DNA of 10,488 nucleotides, from the NCBI GenBank assembly GCA_030039825.1, contig JASHUV010000110.1, forward strand, positions 1 through 10,488, given 5' to 3'. This DNA comes from Thermoplasmata archaeon. Its GTDB lineage: Archaea > Thermoplasmatota > Thermoplasmata > Lutacidiplasmatales > UBA184. This document shows positions 1 to 8,012 of the stretch, piece by piece. The first letter of the stretch is position 1; each line of letters begins with the position of its first letter. The notes beneath the pieces were generated by a model. That model was not told where the DNA came from. It saw only the letters and a list, made by a program, of their open reading frames with translations, and made no database searches. Both the position numbers and the translations under genes were made by a program.

Positions 1-2548
1 CGAACGGCCGGGAGAGGTTCGAGCGGCCGTTCGCGTCCGTGATGGTGACCGAGACGGTGTACTCACCGGCCTCGCTCGGCCGGCAGACGAGGGCGGAGGC
101 GTTCGAGGTCGAGCAGCCGGGCGGCAAGGTCGTCCAGGTGAACGTGTCGGCCCCCGCCCCCGGCGCGACGCTGGCGCGCAGGACCACCTCGTCCCCCAAC
201 GTGGGTTCCGAGGGTTCGGCCCGGATCGGGCCCACCGAGGGATCCGGGAACACCGTGAACCCGAGCGACCCGCCGGACGCGTTGGTCCCGCTCGAGTCGT
301 GGGCAACGTAGCTCACGTTGGTGGTTCCCGGGTCCGTCGGGACGCACTGCTCGGTGAGCGGACCCGAGACGGCGCAACCGCTCGGAAGGCCCGCCCAACG
401 CACCGCCACCGGAGGAGCGCCCCCGCCGACCACGGCCGAGAACGTGACGCTCTGCCCGACGTCGACGCTCGACCGCGACGTCAACGGTCGACCGGGTTGG
501 AGCCCGAGGTCCACGCCGTACGCGATCGAGGTCGACGCGGTGGAACCGTCCGCGTCGACGCCGACCGCCGTCAGCTCGTAGCTGCCCGGGGGGGCGGCGC
601 AAACGACGGAGGCGTCGCCCGCGGACCGGCAGAACCGGCGGAGCGAACCGTTCCAGGTCAGTTGGGCCGGGGACGGGGGACCGCCTTGGGTCGCGACCCA
701 GAACGTCACGGACTCGTCGGCGTCGGCGACGGGGGTGCTGGCCCGGATCGGACCCAGCTGGAACGCCGGGTACACGCTCAGGTTGAGCGGCGGGGAGGCG
801 GCCGAGCCCCCGTCCGAATCCTCCACCGCGACGCGGAGCGTGGCGTTCCCGGCCTCCGCGAAGAGGCAGGTGGAATTCGCGCCCGACGGCTCGCACATCG
901 AGCCCGCCTCGCCCGACACGGTCCAATCGAACGAGTACGCTCCGTCGCCGCCCTCGGGAGTCGCCGCCACGCCGAACGATTCGTTGACATCGATGCTCGC
1001 GAGCACGGCCGCCCCGTTCGGGCGGGTCGCGCGGAGGGCGATGGCGGCCAGACGGGGCGCGACCGAGAACGTCACCTCGGACCACGCCGTGTCGTGGAAC
1101 GCGTCGGTGACGTTCTCCCAGACCGTGAAGTTCCCCGTCGCGTTCGGAGCGCAGAGGAGCGTGAGGTCCGGCGCGTGGAACGTCGCGGGGCCGGCGCAGG
1201 GGAGGTCGTCCGGCTCGATGGACGCCGTGGCCCGGAGGGGCCCCCTCCACGCGAGCATCACGGTGGTGAGCTCGAGCGGGATGCCGACCTCGCCGGACGG
1301 CACCCCCCTCCCGTTCGAGGAGATCGTGGTCCCGGACTCGGAGATGCCGCCGGTCTCGAGAACGAGGAGCGTCGTATTGCCGGCCTGCGGGAGGAGGACG
1401 TCGCCCGTCCCGTTCGCGATCCCGATCGTCGGCCCCACTCCCCCGGCCGGGATATCGGTATGGAGGAGGGAGAGGCCGTCGATGATCGACAGGGTGTTCC
1501 ACGGCCAATCGGTGACGTAGATCCAACGGCTGACCGGGTCGTACGCGATCCCCTCCGGGGGGGCGGCCATCGAGATCGCCCCGATCACCTCGGTACCGTT
1601 GAGGACGGTCACGGTGTAGTTCGAGGAACCGCTGAGGGTGAAGAGGTTCGTCACGTAGACATCCTGGTCCGCGGCGTCATAGGCGCCGAACAGCGGGTCG
1701 GAGAAGTTGCCCGTCAGGTTCGCCACGTCCGACGTCCCGTTGAGGACGGTCACCGAGCCGGGCGTGGCCGCCGAACCCTCGTTGGTGACGTAGACGAAGC
1801 CGTCCGCCGCGTCATAGACGGCCGATTCCGGGTACGGCCCGGAGGCCACCTCCCGGAACGTCGCGTTCGGCGTGAGGATCGAGACGTACCCCGGGTCGGA
1901 ACCCGATTCCGGGATGTACAGGAAGCGATCGGCCGGATCGTACGCCATCCCGAACGGGCTGTCGAGCGGTCCCCCCTCGATCTCGAACGCCGGCGTCGTC
2001 CCGTTCAGGAAGTAGATCGCATCGGCCTGTCGGCTGGCGACGGCCATCCACCCGACCACCGGGTCGTAGACCACCGACTCCGGGACGCCGCCCACACTGA
2101 TCCGAGCCTCGACCTCGCTCCCGTTGAGGACCTCGACGGCCGCGGGGGGACCCAGAGTGAGCACGTAGGTCAGATTGTTCGCCGGGTCGACGGCGGCCGC
2201 GAACGGGTCGTTCCCCACGCTCGCCGTTCCCACCGGGGTATCGTAGTAGAACGTCGGGCTCGAGTTGGTGCTCACGGCGGGCGCGACGGGCGGATCCGAA
2301 CACGCGACGCCCGAACAGGCCACGGAGCTTTCCGAACCCAGGATACGATTCGCCGGCCGAGCCGGAGCCAGCGTCCCTCGCGGGGGGAGCCCCGGATCGA
2401 ACGGAATCCCGACGAGGGCCCGATCGGGGATCGCCGGGGCGGGGGCCGAGCCGGCGGGCGGTGGAAGGAGCCCGACCGTCATGGAGACGAACGCGAGGAG
2501 GATCAGCAGCGATCTTCCTCGTCGCTCGAATCCCCGACGCCCGCGCAT
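1..2548 (-). CDS. Secreted YVTN beta-propeller / PKD-like repeat surface protein (3' end off window)
   Basis: At least 849 residues are read from ATG at 2548 with no stop before the left edge, so the protein is C-terminally truncated here. Residues 1-38 form a signal peptide: an arginine-rich start, the hydrophobic run LLILLAFVSMTVGLL, then Pro/Ala-rich sequence. Residues about 104-400 hold seven blade-like repeats with YVTN-type cores such as VYVTN (252-256 and 297-301) and IYVTD (343-347), enough for a closed seven-bladed propeller. From about 430 onward there are Ig/PKD-like beta repeats of about 87 residues, each with one cysteine pair: 451/466, 552/561, 640/650, 725/735, 812/822. Many N-x-S/T sites fit an exported, glycosylated archaeal surface protein. 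Such proteins usually act in adhesion or cell-surface architecture; the ligand is unknown. The ATG was chosen because it gives a clean signal peptide; no Shine-Dalgarno precedes it. A C-terminal anchor would lie outside the window. Confidence 0.9.
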   Translation of the reverse strand, partial: MRGRRGFERRGRSLLILLAFVSMTVGLLPPPAGSAPAPAIPDRALVGIPFDPGLPPRGTLAPARPANRILGSESSVACSGVACSDPPVAPAVSTNSSPTFYYDTPVGTASVGNDPFAAAVDPANNLTYVLTLGPPAAVEVLNGSEVEARISVGGVPESVVYDPVVGWMAVASRQADAIYFLNGTTPAFEIEGGPLDSPFGMAYDPADRFLYIPESGSDPGYVSILTPNATFREVASGPYPESAVYDAADGFVYVTNEGSAATPGSVTVLNGTSDVANLTGNFSDPLFGAYDAADQDVYVTNLFTLSGSSNYTVTVLNGTEVIGAISMAAPPEGIAYDPVSRWIYVTDWPWNTLSIIDGLSLLHTDIPAGGVGPTIGIANGTGDVLLPQAGNTTLLVLETGGISESGTTISSNGRGVPSGEVGIPLELTTVMLAWRGPLRATASIEPDDLPCAGPATFHAPDLTLLCAPNATGNFTVWENVTDAFHDTAWSEVTFSVAPRLAAIALRATRPNGAAVLASIDVNESFGVAATPEGGDGAYSFDWTVSGEAGSMCEPSGANSTCLFAEAGNATLRVAVEDSDGGSAASPPLNLSVYPAFQLGPIRASTPVADADESVTFWVATQGGPPSPAQLTWNGSLRRFCRSAGDASVVCAAPPGSYELTAVGVDADGSTASTSIAYGVDLGLQPGRPLTSRSSVDVGQSVTFSAVVGGGAPPVAVRWAGLPSGCAVSGPLTEQCVPTDPGTTNVSYVAHDSSGTNASGGSLGFTVFPDPSVGPIRAEPSEPTLGDEVVLRASVAPGAGADTFTWTTLPPGCSTSNASALVCRPSEAGEYTVSVTITDANGRSNLSRPF

Positions 2549-2627
2549 CGTTCCGCGCCGAGCGCGACCGAACCGGCCCGCGCTCGGGCGCCGTTCCCCT
2601 CACCCACCGTTTCCGCCGGGGACCCAC

Positions 2628-2635
2628 CATATACC
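2628..2635 (-). promoter_or_regulatory. TATA-like box upstream of the surface-protein gene
   Basis: The minus strand reads GGTATATG here, the clearest AT-rich island in the 209-base divergent gap 2549-2757. It lies about 80 bases before the ATG at 2548. An archaeal TATA box about 25 bases before the transcript start would imply an untranslated leader of roughly 55 bases. The core is nearly palindromic, so it could also serve the MFS gene on the other strand, but the distance to that start (about 125 bases) makes this less likely. Assignment is by pattern only. Confidence 0.4.
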
Positions 2636-2757
2636 TTCGCCAGGAGCGCCCGGGCGCTCGGCCGGCGCCCGTCTCGAGCGCACCGGCCGGCTCCCGGGCG
2701 TCGCCGCGTTCCGGGGCGGGTTCGGGGCTCCCACCCCGGCCCGGACGCTGAGCTCAA

Positions 2758-4083
2758 GTGCTCGGGTCGAAACCGCCCCCCACGACGTCGTCCGTCCTGG
2801 CCGGCTCGGACCGGCCGCGCGAGCCCCGGTCGGGACGACGAGCTCCGTTCTCCTTCCGCCGCCTCGTCCTCGGGGTGCTCCTCCTCAACGCCTCGGGCGG
2901 CGTCCTGTTCGCGGTCCTCCCGATCATCGAGATCCAGGAGGGCGGCGGGCCGCTCCTCGCGACCCTGATCGTCGGCGCCCCTCTCGTCGCCCAGATCCTC
3001 GCCACGTTCCTGTGGGGGGCGCTCTCCGATCGGTGGGGACGACGGCGCGAGCTCCTCGTCGCGGGCGTGCTCGGGCAATCCGTCCTCTTCCTCGTCTACC
3101 CGTTCCTCGACCCGGTGAGCCTCCTCCTCGTGCGGATCGTCCAGGTCTTCCTGGGGGCGACGTCGGCGCTCGCGACGACGGTCGTGACGGAGGACCCGAG
3201 CCGGCCCGCCGGGCACGGGCTCGGTGACCTCTCCTTCTGGGGCGGGGTCGGCGGCGTCCTCGGCGTCCTCGCCGGCTATCCGCTCCTCGGCGGGACGACG
3301 TTCTCCGCCCACGCCCCCGCGGCGATCGTTCTGTTCGTGCTCCTCGCGGCCCTCAGCGCCGGCGCGGTCCTCTTCCTCGCGCTCTCCGGGGAGATCCCGA
3401 GGGCCCGCGCGAGGACGTCCTGGCGAGGGGTGCTCCGCTTCCGGCGGTCCCGGGCGATCTATCCGCTCGCCGTCGCCGCGGCGATCCTGGGCGTCGCGAA
3501 CTACACGGTCTACACCCTCTTCCCGCTCTTCATCCGCGGCCTCCTGGCGCATCCCGCGGCGTTCGGCGTGGTCGGCCCGGCGAGCGTGACCCAACAGCTC
3601 GCGCTCCTGTCGATCGGGGCCGGCCTCGGTGGGGTGGTGGTCTCGCCCGCCACCGGCCGGTGGGTCGAGGGGGTCGGCCATCGGCGGGCGTTCTACCTCC
3701 TCGCCCCACTGCTCTACGCGCTCCTCTGGGTCGGTCTCGCCCTCGTCCGTTCCTACGTCGCCATCTTCCTGATCTGGTCGATCCCGGCGGCGGTCTTCTT
3801 CCAGATCCCGCTGACCCGTGAGATCGCCGACCTGACCTCCCCGGAGGAGCGGGGCCGCGCCGTCGGGCTCTGGCTCTCGGCGTACTACCTGGGCGGCCTC
3901 GTCGCGTCGGTCCTGGCCGGCCTGGGAGCGGCGGCCGGGATCCCCTTCGCGACGCTCTTCCTCCTCTCGGCCGGGATCGACGTGCTCGCCTCGCTCGCCG
4001 TCCTGCTGACGATCCTCGGCGGACGCCGGTCGCCGGAGGCCCCTCCCCCCGCGCCGTCGGGCGCGGCGACCGCCGGACCGTGA
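2758..4083 (+). CDS. Major facilitator superfamily (MFS) transporter
   Basis: A 441-residue integral membrane protein with about 12 predicted helices, the usual MFS length. After a 34-residue polar N-terminus, helix 1 starts near residue 35. The loop 2-3 signature motif A is visible at 87-97 (GALSDRWGRRR). A degenerate copy follows in the second half at 296-310 (SPATGRWVEGVGHRR). The segment at 354-385 (EIADLTSPEERGRA, then small-residue helices) resembles drug/sugar efflux-type MFS proteins. The start is GTG at 2758: an in-frame TGA at 2749-2751 closes the frame upstream and no other start precedes helix 1. No convincing Shine-Dalgarno or nearby TATA box is seen. It is divergent from the surface-protein gene and convergent with the RND gene, with only 24 bases between their stops. 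The substrate cannot be told from sequence; multidrug export is a guess from family resemblance. Confidence 0.9.
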   Translation: MLGSKPPPTTSSVLAGSDRPREPRSGRRAPFSFRRLVLGVLLLNASGGVLFAVLPIIEIQEGGGPLLATLIVGAPLVAQILATFLWGALSDRWGRRRELLVAGVLGQSVLFLVYPFLDPVSLLLVRIVQVFLGATSALATTVVTEDPSRPAGHGLGDLSFWGGVGGVLGVLAGYPLLGGTTFSAHAPAAIVLFVLLAALSAGAVLFLALSGEIPRARARTSWRGVLRFRRSRAIYPLAVAAAILGVANYTVYTLFPLFIRGLLAHPAAFGVVGPASVTQQLALLSIGAGLGGVVVSPATGRWVEGVGHRRAFYLLAPLLYALLWVGLALVRSYVAIFLIWSIPAAVFFQIPLTREIADLTSPEERGRAVGLWLSAYYLGGLVASVLAGLGAAAGIPFATLFLLSAGIDVLASLAVLLTILGGRRSPEAPPPAPSGAATAGP

Positions 4084-4107
4084 GGTCGGTCCGGCCGGCG
4101 GGCTCGC

Positions 4108-6009
4108 CTACCGCGGCCGGCGCCCGCCCTTCCAGATGGCGTCCCGGCCGAGCGTGAGGACGGCCGGCGTGAAGAAGAGCTGCACGACGAACGCCTGGAG
4201 GAGGACGGCGAAGCCGATGCCGAGCCCGATCGCCGCGAGGAGCCCGAGCGGGCTCGTGAATCCGAGGAGCAGGAACGCCCCTCCGAGGATCACCGCCGCC
4301 GCGGTGATGACGCCGCCCGCGTAGGTCACGGCGTTGCGGATCGCGACGGTCCCGCGGTGGCCCATCGTCCGCTCCTCCTGGACGCGCGTCAGGAGCAGGA
4401 CGTTGTAGTCCATCCCCAACCCGAGGACGAGGATGAGCAGGATGAGCGGGAGGAGGAAGATCAGCGCCTCGTTCTCGAGGATGCCGACGACGACGTAGGT
4501 CCCGGCCCAGCTCCAGAGGATGGAGAGGCCGATCACGCCGAGCGCGAGGATGGGGACGAACGCGGACCCGAGGAGGAGGAGCATGATGACGAAGAGTCCG
4601 ATGGCGGCGCCGATCAGCATCTCCTCGGTCGCGCTGTTCACCAGGGACTGGATGTCCTGGGTCGTCGGGCCGGCGCCGCCGACGTAGATCGCGCCCACGT
4701 CGCCGTGCGCGCCGGCGTAATCGTCGATCCGGTCGTGGACGGTGTCGATGACCCCGACGGCGGCGGCGGAATAGCCGGACGCGTTCGTGGCGATCGTGAA
4801 CATCACGGTCCGTCCGTCGGCGCCGACGTACTCCCCGAGCGACGCGTTGAGCTCGAGCTTGATCGCCGGCGGCAGCGCGCTGTAGTTGAGCCAGGTGCCG
4901 ATCGGCGCCCCGCCGGTCCCGACGAACGTGCTGACCGAGGCGACGCCCGGGGTCGACCCGACCGCACCGACGAGGCCGTCGACGTCGCGGACCTCGGTCA
5001 GGTTCGGATGGCCCGCGGCCATGATCGGGGCGGCGAACGTCACGAGCGCGAAGCTCGTCGAGGAGTAGCTCGACCCGAAATCCTCCTGGAGGTGGACGAA
5101 GCCGACCTGCGCCGGGTTCGACGCGGGCAGCCCGATGTTCGTGATGTCGTAGGAGACCGGGACCTGGAGCGCGACGGCGACGACCGGCACCGAGAGCAGG
5201 AGGATGAGGGCGATGACGGCGACCGGGCGCCGCGTGGCCGCGGCGCCGGCGCGGGCGATCGGGTCCGTCTGCTCGGCGACGCTGGCCCGGCGGCGCTCCG
5301 CGTAGCGGGCGAACCGGGCCCCCGAGTTCGGCCAGAAGATGCGGGGCCCGACGAGGACGAGGAGGGCCGGGAGGACCGTCAGGTTGACGAGGAGCGCGAA
5401 GGCGACGGCGATGAAGAGGCAGATCCCGAGCTGGGCGAGGAAGCTGATGTTCGAGAGGGTGAGCGCGACCGCGACCACCATGACGGCCGACCCGCTCGTG
5501 GCGATGCTCTGCCCGGCCCAGCGGACGGTGGTCTCGACCGCCTCCCCCGGCGGGGTCCCCCGGACGAGCTCCTCCCGGTAGCGCGCGAGCAGGAAGACGG
5601 AGTAGTCCGTCCCGATGCTCATCAGGAAGACGAGGATGATCGACTCGATCTCCGAGTTGAACGAAGTGACGAGCTTCCCGACGACGAAGATCATCGCGAG
5701 GCTCGCGACGAGGGCGACCCCGATCATCCCGAAGGCGAGCGCCGGGGCGGACGGCGACCGGAAGTAGACGAGCATGATGACGAGGAGCACGAGGATCGTC
5801 AGGGCGAGGAGGAGACCGAGCGCCGACGTGGCGAGGTCGTTCGTCGCGCGGTCGAGGGGCGCCCCGCCGGTGACGTACGCCCCGATGGGCGCGAACGCCG
5901 GCGAGGAGGCGAGGACGTGGCTCACGTCGGTCGTGATCTCGGCCGTGTCGGCGTACGTCACGATCGAGCCGTTCGCGACGTAGGTGTCCGGGGCGCTGAA
6001 GGAGATCAC
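4108..6009 (-). CDS. MMPL/RND-family transporter, C-terminal fragment (frameshifted gene)
   Basis: From GTG at 6009 this reads 633 residues carrying most of an MMPL-type RND exporter. It holds the end of the first exterior domain (1-60), helices 2-6 (about 62-221), a charged cytoplasmic loop, helix 7 (262-282), the second exterior domain (about 283-460) and helices 8-12 (465-620). Both halves keep the family's acidic relay motif in the middle of a helix: GTDY at 133-136, followed by FLLARYREE, and GMDY at 532-535, followed by LLLTRVQEE. Family members use the proton gradient to export lipids, drugs or other hydrophobic molecules. The reading frame stays open and family-like upstream to 6246, where TAG stops it, with no ATG, GTG or TTG before 6009. 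The GTG is therefore probably internal. The true N-terminal part is the fragment 6051-7091 in another frame; joined, they would give about 990 residues, a normal MMPL length. Confidence 0.88.
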   Translation of the reverse strand: MISFSAPDTYVANGSIVTYADTAEITTDVSHVLASSPAFAPIGAYVTGGAPLDRATNDLATSALGLLLALTILVLLVIMLVYFRSPSAPALAFGMIGVALVASLAMIFVVGKLVTSFNSEIESIILVFLMSIGTDYSVFLLARYREELVRGTPPGEAVETTVRWAGQSIATSGSAVMVVAVALTLSNISFLAQLGICLFIAVAFALLVNLTVLPALLVLVGPRIFWPNSGARFARYAERRRASVAEQTDPIARAGAAATRRPVAVIALILLLSVPVVAVALQVPVSYDITNIGLPASNPAQVGFVHLQEDFGSSYSSTSFALVTFAAPIMAAGHPNLTEVRDVDGLVGAVGSTPGVASVSTFVGTGGAPIGTWLNYSALPPAIKLELNASLGEYVGADGRTVMFTIATNASGYSAAAVGVIDTVHDRIDDYAGAHGDVGAIYVGGAGPTTQDIQSLVNSATEEMLIGAAIGLFVIMLLLLGSAFVPILALGVIGLSILWSWAGTYVVVGILENEALIFLLPLILLILVLGLGMDYNVLLLTRVQEERTMGHRGTVAIRNAVTYAGGVITAAAVILGGAFLLLGFTSPLGLLAAIGLGIGFAVLLQAFVVQLFFTPAVLTLGRDAIWKGGRRPR

Positions 6010-6050
6010 GACGAGGGTGGCGCTGTCACCGGCGTTGACGAAGCCGTTCG

Positions 6051-7091
6051 TCAGGGCGTCCGGGAGCGCGAGCGGAAGGCGGTCGAGGGGGTCCTCGGCG
6101 ACGAGGTGCTCCGCCCACGCGTCGGCCGCCGCCGACGTCGGGGCTCCGCCCGGGAACGCGTGCCAGATGGTGAGGAGCCAGGCGGGAGCGACCCCGGTCT
6201 CGGCACCGAGGACGGTGGGGCGACCCCCTGCTCCGCCGGGAGGGAGCTATAGTTCTCGACCGTCAGGTCGGCGAGGACGATACCGGCCTCCTGGGCCGCG
6301 GACGGGTTCGGGAAGATCGAAGGGAGAGCGGGGCCGATCGCGGCCGCCACCGCGGCGTTCACGCACTCGGAGACGTTCCCGGCCCGGGCGGCGGGGCAAC
6401 CCGCGTTCATGCTCTCGTTGAAGGCGGGGTAGAAGTCCGTGAGGAGGAGGGACGCGTTCGCCTGGCCGGCGAGCTCGCCGGCGGTCGTCTGGTCGGCCGG
6501 CGCGTCGTCGGACGCGTTGCCGGCGGGCGAGGAGCTGTTCGCCGCGAGCCGTTCCCAGTTCTCGAGGTACAGGGCCTCCGGTCCCCAGAGGAGGCTCGCG
6601 GTCTCGTTGACGCCCACAGTGAGGGAGGGCGAGCCGGCGAGCGCCTTGCCGAGGAACCCCCACCCCAGCTGGGCCTGCCCGGCGAGGTAGCCGGCCGCCG
6701 CCGAATAGAGGGACGCGACGGAGCTCACGTTCCGTAGGCTGCCGTCGGCGCCGAGGGCGTCCGTCAGGGCGAGGGTGGCGTTCTTTCCCACCGGTCCGGT
6801 GATGTCGGGCGCCTCGAGGAGGACGATCGCCGAGGACGGAGCCGAGGAGGAGTTCGGGAACGCCCGGTCGTACGCGTCCTGCGCCTCGACGCTCTCATCG
6901 TGGCTCGGGAGGGGGTTCGAGAAGTTCCCGCTGAGCACCGCCCCGACGTTCGCGGCGGGCAGGAGGCAGACCACGACGATCACGATCCAGAGCAGGATCG
7001 GCTGGCGGGGATGGCGAACGATGCGCCGACCGAGCCAGGCCAACGGCGAGCCCCGGGCCGGCCGACCCGACGCCGGTGTCACGGCCTCCAA
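6051..7091 (-). CDS. MMPL/RND-family transporter, N-terminal fragment (frameshifted gene)
   Basis: This reads 346 residues, of which about the first 290 are genuine. There is a basic cytoplasmic start ending WLGRRIVRHPRQP, transmembrane helix 1 (about 32-54), then an N-glycosylation-rich exterior domain with a possible cysteine pair (232/243). After about residue 290 the sequence turns into an Arg/Ser/Pro-rich tail that is the wrong frame; the adjacent frame continues with the rest of an RND exporter. Start: TTG at 7091, or GTG at 7082 three codons later; both lie before helix 1. A GAGGGAGGG stretch ends about 10 bases before the TTG and could be its ribosome site. The gap to the divergent hemerythrin gene is 180 bases. 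A short AT-richer stretch on the minus strand, CAAACTACTAAG (about 7136-7147), is a possible weak TATA-like element for it. Either a true inactivating mutation or a one-base sequence error explains the split. Confidence 0.82.
   Translation of the reverse strand: MEAVTPASGRPARGSPLAWLGRRIVRHPRQPILLWIVIVVVCLLPAANVGAVLSGNFSNPLPSHDESVEAQDAYDRAFPNSSSAPSSAIVLLEAPDITGPVGKNATLALTDALGADGSLRNVSSVASLYSAAAGYLAGQAQLGWGFLGKALAGSPSLTVGVNETASLLWGPEALYLENWERLAANSSSPAGNASDDAPADQTTAGELAGQANASLLLTDFYPAFNESMNAGCPAARAGNVSECVNAAVAAAIGPALPSIFPNPSAAQEAGIVLADLTVENYSSLPAEQGVAPPSSVPRPGSLPPGSSPSGTRSRAEPRRRRRPTRGRSTSSPRTPSTAFRSRSRTP
6190..6246 (-). other. Frameshift zone in the RND transporter gene
   Basis: Reading on the minus strand, the N-terminal frame is sensible through NYSSLPAEQGV. 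The neighbouring frame then becomes sensible from TVLGAETGVAPAWLLTIW. The second frame is closed by TAG at 6247-6249, so the switch must lie below 6247. One missing base restores a continuous frame; the plausible place is the G run at 6217-6220 (C run on the coding strand), or the C run at 6224-6228. Runs of this kind are common sites of indel errors. No slippery heptamer with a clear downstream structure was recognised, so programmed frameshifting is not favoured. Confidence 0.75.
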
Positions 7092-7222
7092 CGTCGGTCG
7101 ACCCTCCCTCGAGCGCGCGACGGACCCCGGCGCGACTTAGTAGTTTGCCCCGGTAAGGGCGGGTCCGCCGGGACTCCCTCTCGGGGCCCGCGCGGCGGTC
7201 GAGCGCCGCTCGCCGACAAGTC

Positions 7223-7228
7223 CATAAT
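7223..7228 (+). promoter_or_regulatory. TATA-like element before the hemerythrin gene
   Basis: CATAAT is the only AT-rich hexamer close to this gene, 44-49 bases before the ATG. It would place the transcript start near 7250, just before the Shine-Dalgarno. A perfect short inverted repeat, CGAGCG-C-CGCTCG (7200-7212), lies about ten bases upstream of it and could be an operator or a BRE-side element. In such GC-rich DNA a 6-base arm can arise by chance. Confidence 0.3.
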
Positions 7229-7256
7229 CGACGGCCGCGTGGCCGGGCCCTACCTC

Positions 7257-7262
7257 AGAGGT
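7257..7262 (+). promoter_or_regulatory. Shine-Dalgarno site GAGGTG
   Basis: GAGGTG matches the anti-Shine-Dalgarno core well and sits 9 bases before ATG at 7272. It decides this start. The frame is open for a long way upstream, and an upstream start (for example at 6900) would run antisense to the RND gene without any recognisable domain. Confidence 0.65.
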
Positions 7263-7271
7263 GCCCCCATC

Positions 7272-7973
7272 ATGCCGAACGCCACCGAGGACCTCTTCAC
7301 CCCGATCCACAAGGGGCTGCGCGCGATGATCTATGCGCTCTCGTCACGGCTCCAGACGAACGACTTCGCCGATCTCGCGGCCACCGAGGCGCTCGCCCGG
7401 GACCTCGAGACCGACTTCGCGATCGCCCGGTCGGCCGGCTGCGCGATCTGCATCCTGCACCACCACGCCGAGGACGAGGAGCTCTCGATCTTCCCCGAGA
7501 CCGCGCGGGCGGGGAGCCCGATCGTCAACGGACTGATCGAGGAGCACCACGACCTGACCCGGCGCGAGCTCGAGCTCGGCCGGGCGGCCCAAGGGATCCT
7601 CGGCCTCACCGAGCCGGCCCAGCGGATCGCCGCGGGGATCGCCCTCAATGCGATGGCGAACGATCTCGTGGTCCGCTACCTCGCGCACATGAACCGCGAG
7701 GAGGCCGAGCTCGTCCCCTGGATGCGCGAGCGGTTCACGGATCCGCAGATGGCCGCGATGCGCGGCGCGATCATCGGTCGACTGCCACCGGACCGACTCT
7801 TCGCGATCCTGGGCTGGATGCTCCCGTCGTTGAACCTCACGGAGCTCTCGGACCTTCTCCTCGCCGTGCGACCGGGGCTGCCGCCGCCGGCTCTCCGGGC
7901 CGTCGTCGACCTGTGCGAGGCCCGCGTCGACCCGTCTCGGTGGGGCGCGGTCAAGGCCCGGGTGGGTCTGTAG
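7272..7973 (+). CDS. Hemerythrin-like (HHE) domain protein with C-terminal helical extension
   Basis: A 233-residue soluble protein. The N-terminal ~155 residues have the spaced ligands of an HHE four-helix bundle: H13 in FTPIHKGL, the cluster H63-H64-H65 with E67/E69 (LHHHAEDEE), H92/H93 in EEHHDL, and H139 with E143 in LAHMNREE. Such bundles bind a di-iron centre and act in oxygen or iron binding, redox sensing or nitrosative-stress repair. Residues about 157-233 form a second helical part with PPDRLFAILGWMLPSLN and a final ARVDPSRW. From memory, a similar tail follows the HHE domain in many bacterial and archaeal proteins, where it lacks a firm function. It has no signal peptide or membrane helix, so it is cytoplasmic. 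The ATG at 7272 is supported by the GAGGTG site. The gene stands alone: divergent from the RND transporter and followed by inverted repeats. The exact role is not readable from sequence. Confidence 0.88.
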   Translation: MPNATEDLFTPIHKGLRAMIYALSSRLQTNDFADLAATEALARDLETDFAIARSAGCAICILHHHAEDEELSIFPETARAGSPIVNGLIEEHHDLTRRELELGRAAQGILGLTEPAQRIAAGIALNAMANDLVVRYLAHMNREEAELVPWMRERFTDPQMAAMRGAIIGRLPPDRLFAILGWMLPSLNLTELSDLLLAVRPGLPPPALRAVVDLCEARVDPSRWGAVKARVGL

Positions 7974-8012
7974 GGCCCCGGGCTCGACCCGATCGGGTCG
8001 GGCCGCGGGGCC
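7974..8012. repeat. Extended imperfect hairpin with 16-bp perfect palindrome, 3' of the hemerythrin gene
   Basis: CGACCCGATCGGGTCG (7985-8000) is its own reverse complement. It is flanked by GGCCCCG on the left and CGGGGCC on the right, so the whole segment right after the TAG stop can fold into a long imperfect hairpin. The position suggests a transcript-end or mRNA-stabilising structure. There is no T tract after it, so it is not a typical intrinsic terminator of either domain. A protein-binding site is an alternative. Confidence 0.5.

Noticed and set aside
299..2968. Long plus-strand open frame of 889 codons opposite the surface-protein gene
   Set aside because: It has an Arg/Gly/His-rich composition with no motif and lies antisense to a frame with a signal peptide, propeller blades and regular cysteine repeats. 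Long antisense frames are expected at this GC content.
2503..3681. 392-codon minus-strand frame opposite the MFS gene
   Set aside because: Charged low-complexity sequence with no domain; the plus-strand MFS frame has clear helices and motif A.
6190..6246. Programmed ribosomal frameshift in the RND gene
   Set aside because: No classic slippery heptamer or clear stimulatory structure was seen; a single-base indel in a homopolymer is simpler.
4357..6252. 631-codon plus-strand frame opposite the RND gene
   Set aside because: It is almost entirely Asp, Glu, Arg and Gly, a typical shadow of a GC-rich membrane-protein gene.
6900..7271. Upstream extension of the hemerythrin frame
   Set aside because: It overlaps the RND gene antisense, has no domain, and the ATG at 7272 has a good Shine-Dalgarno site.
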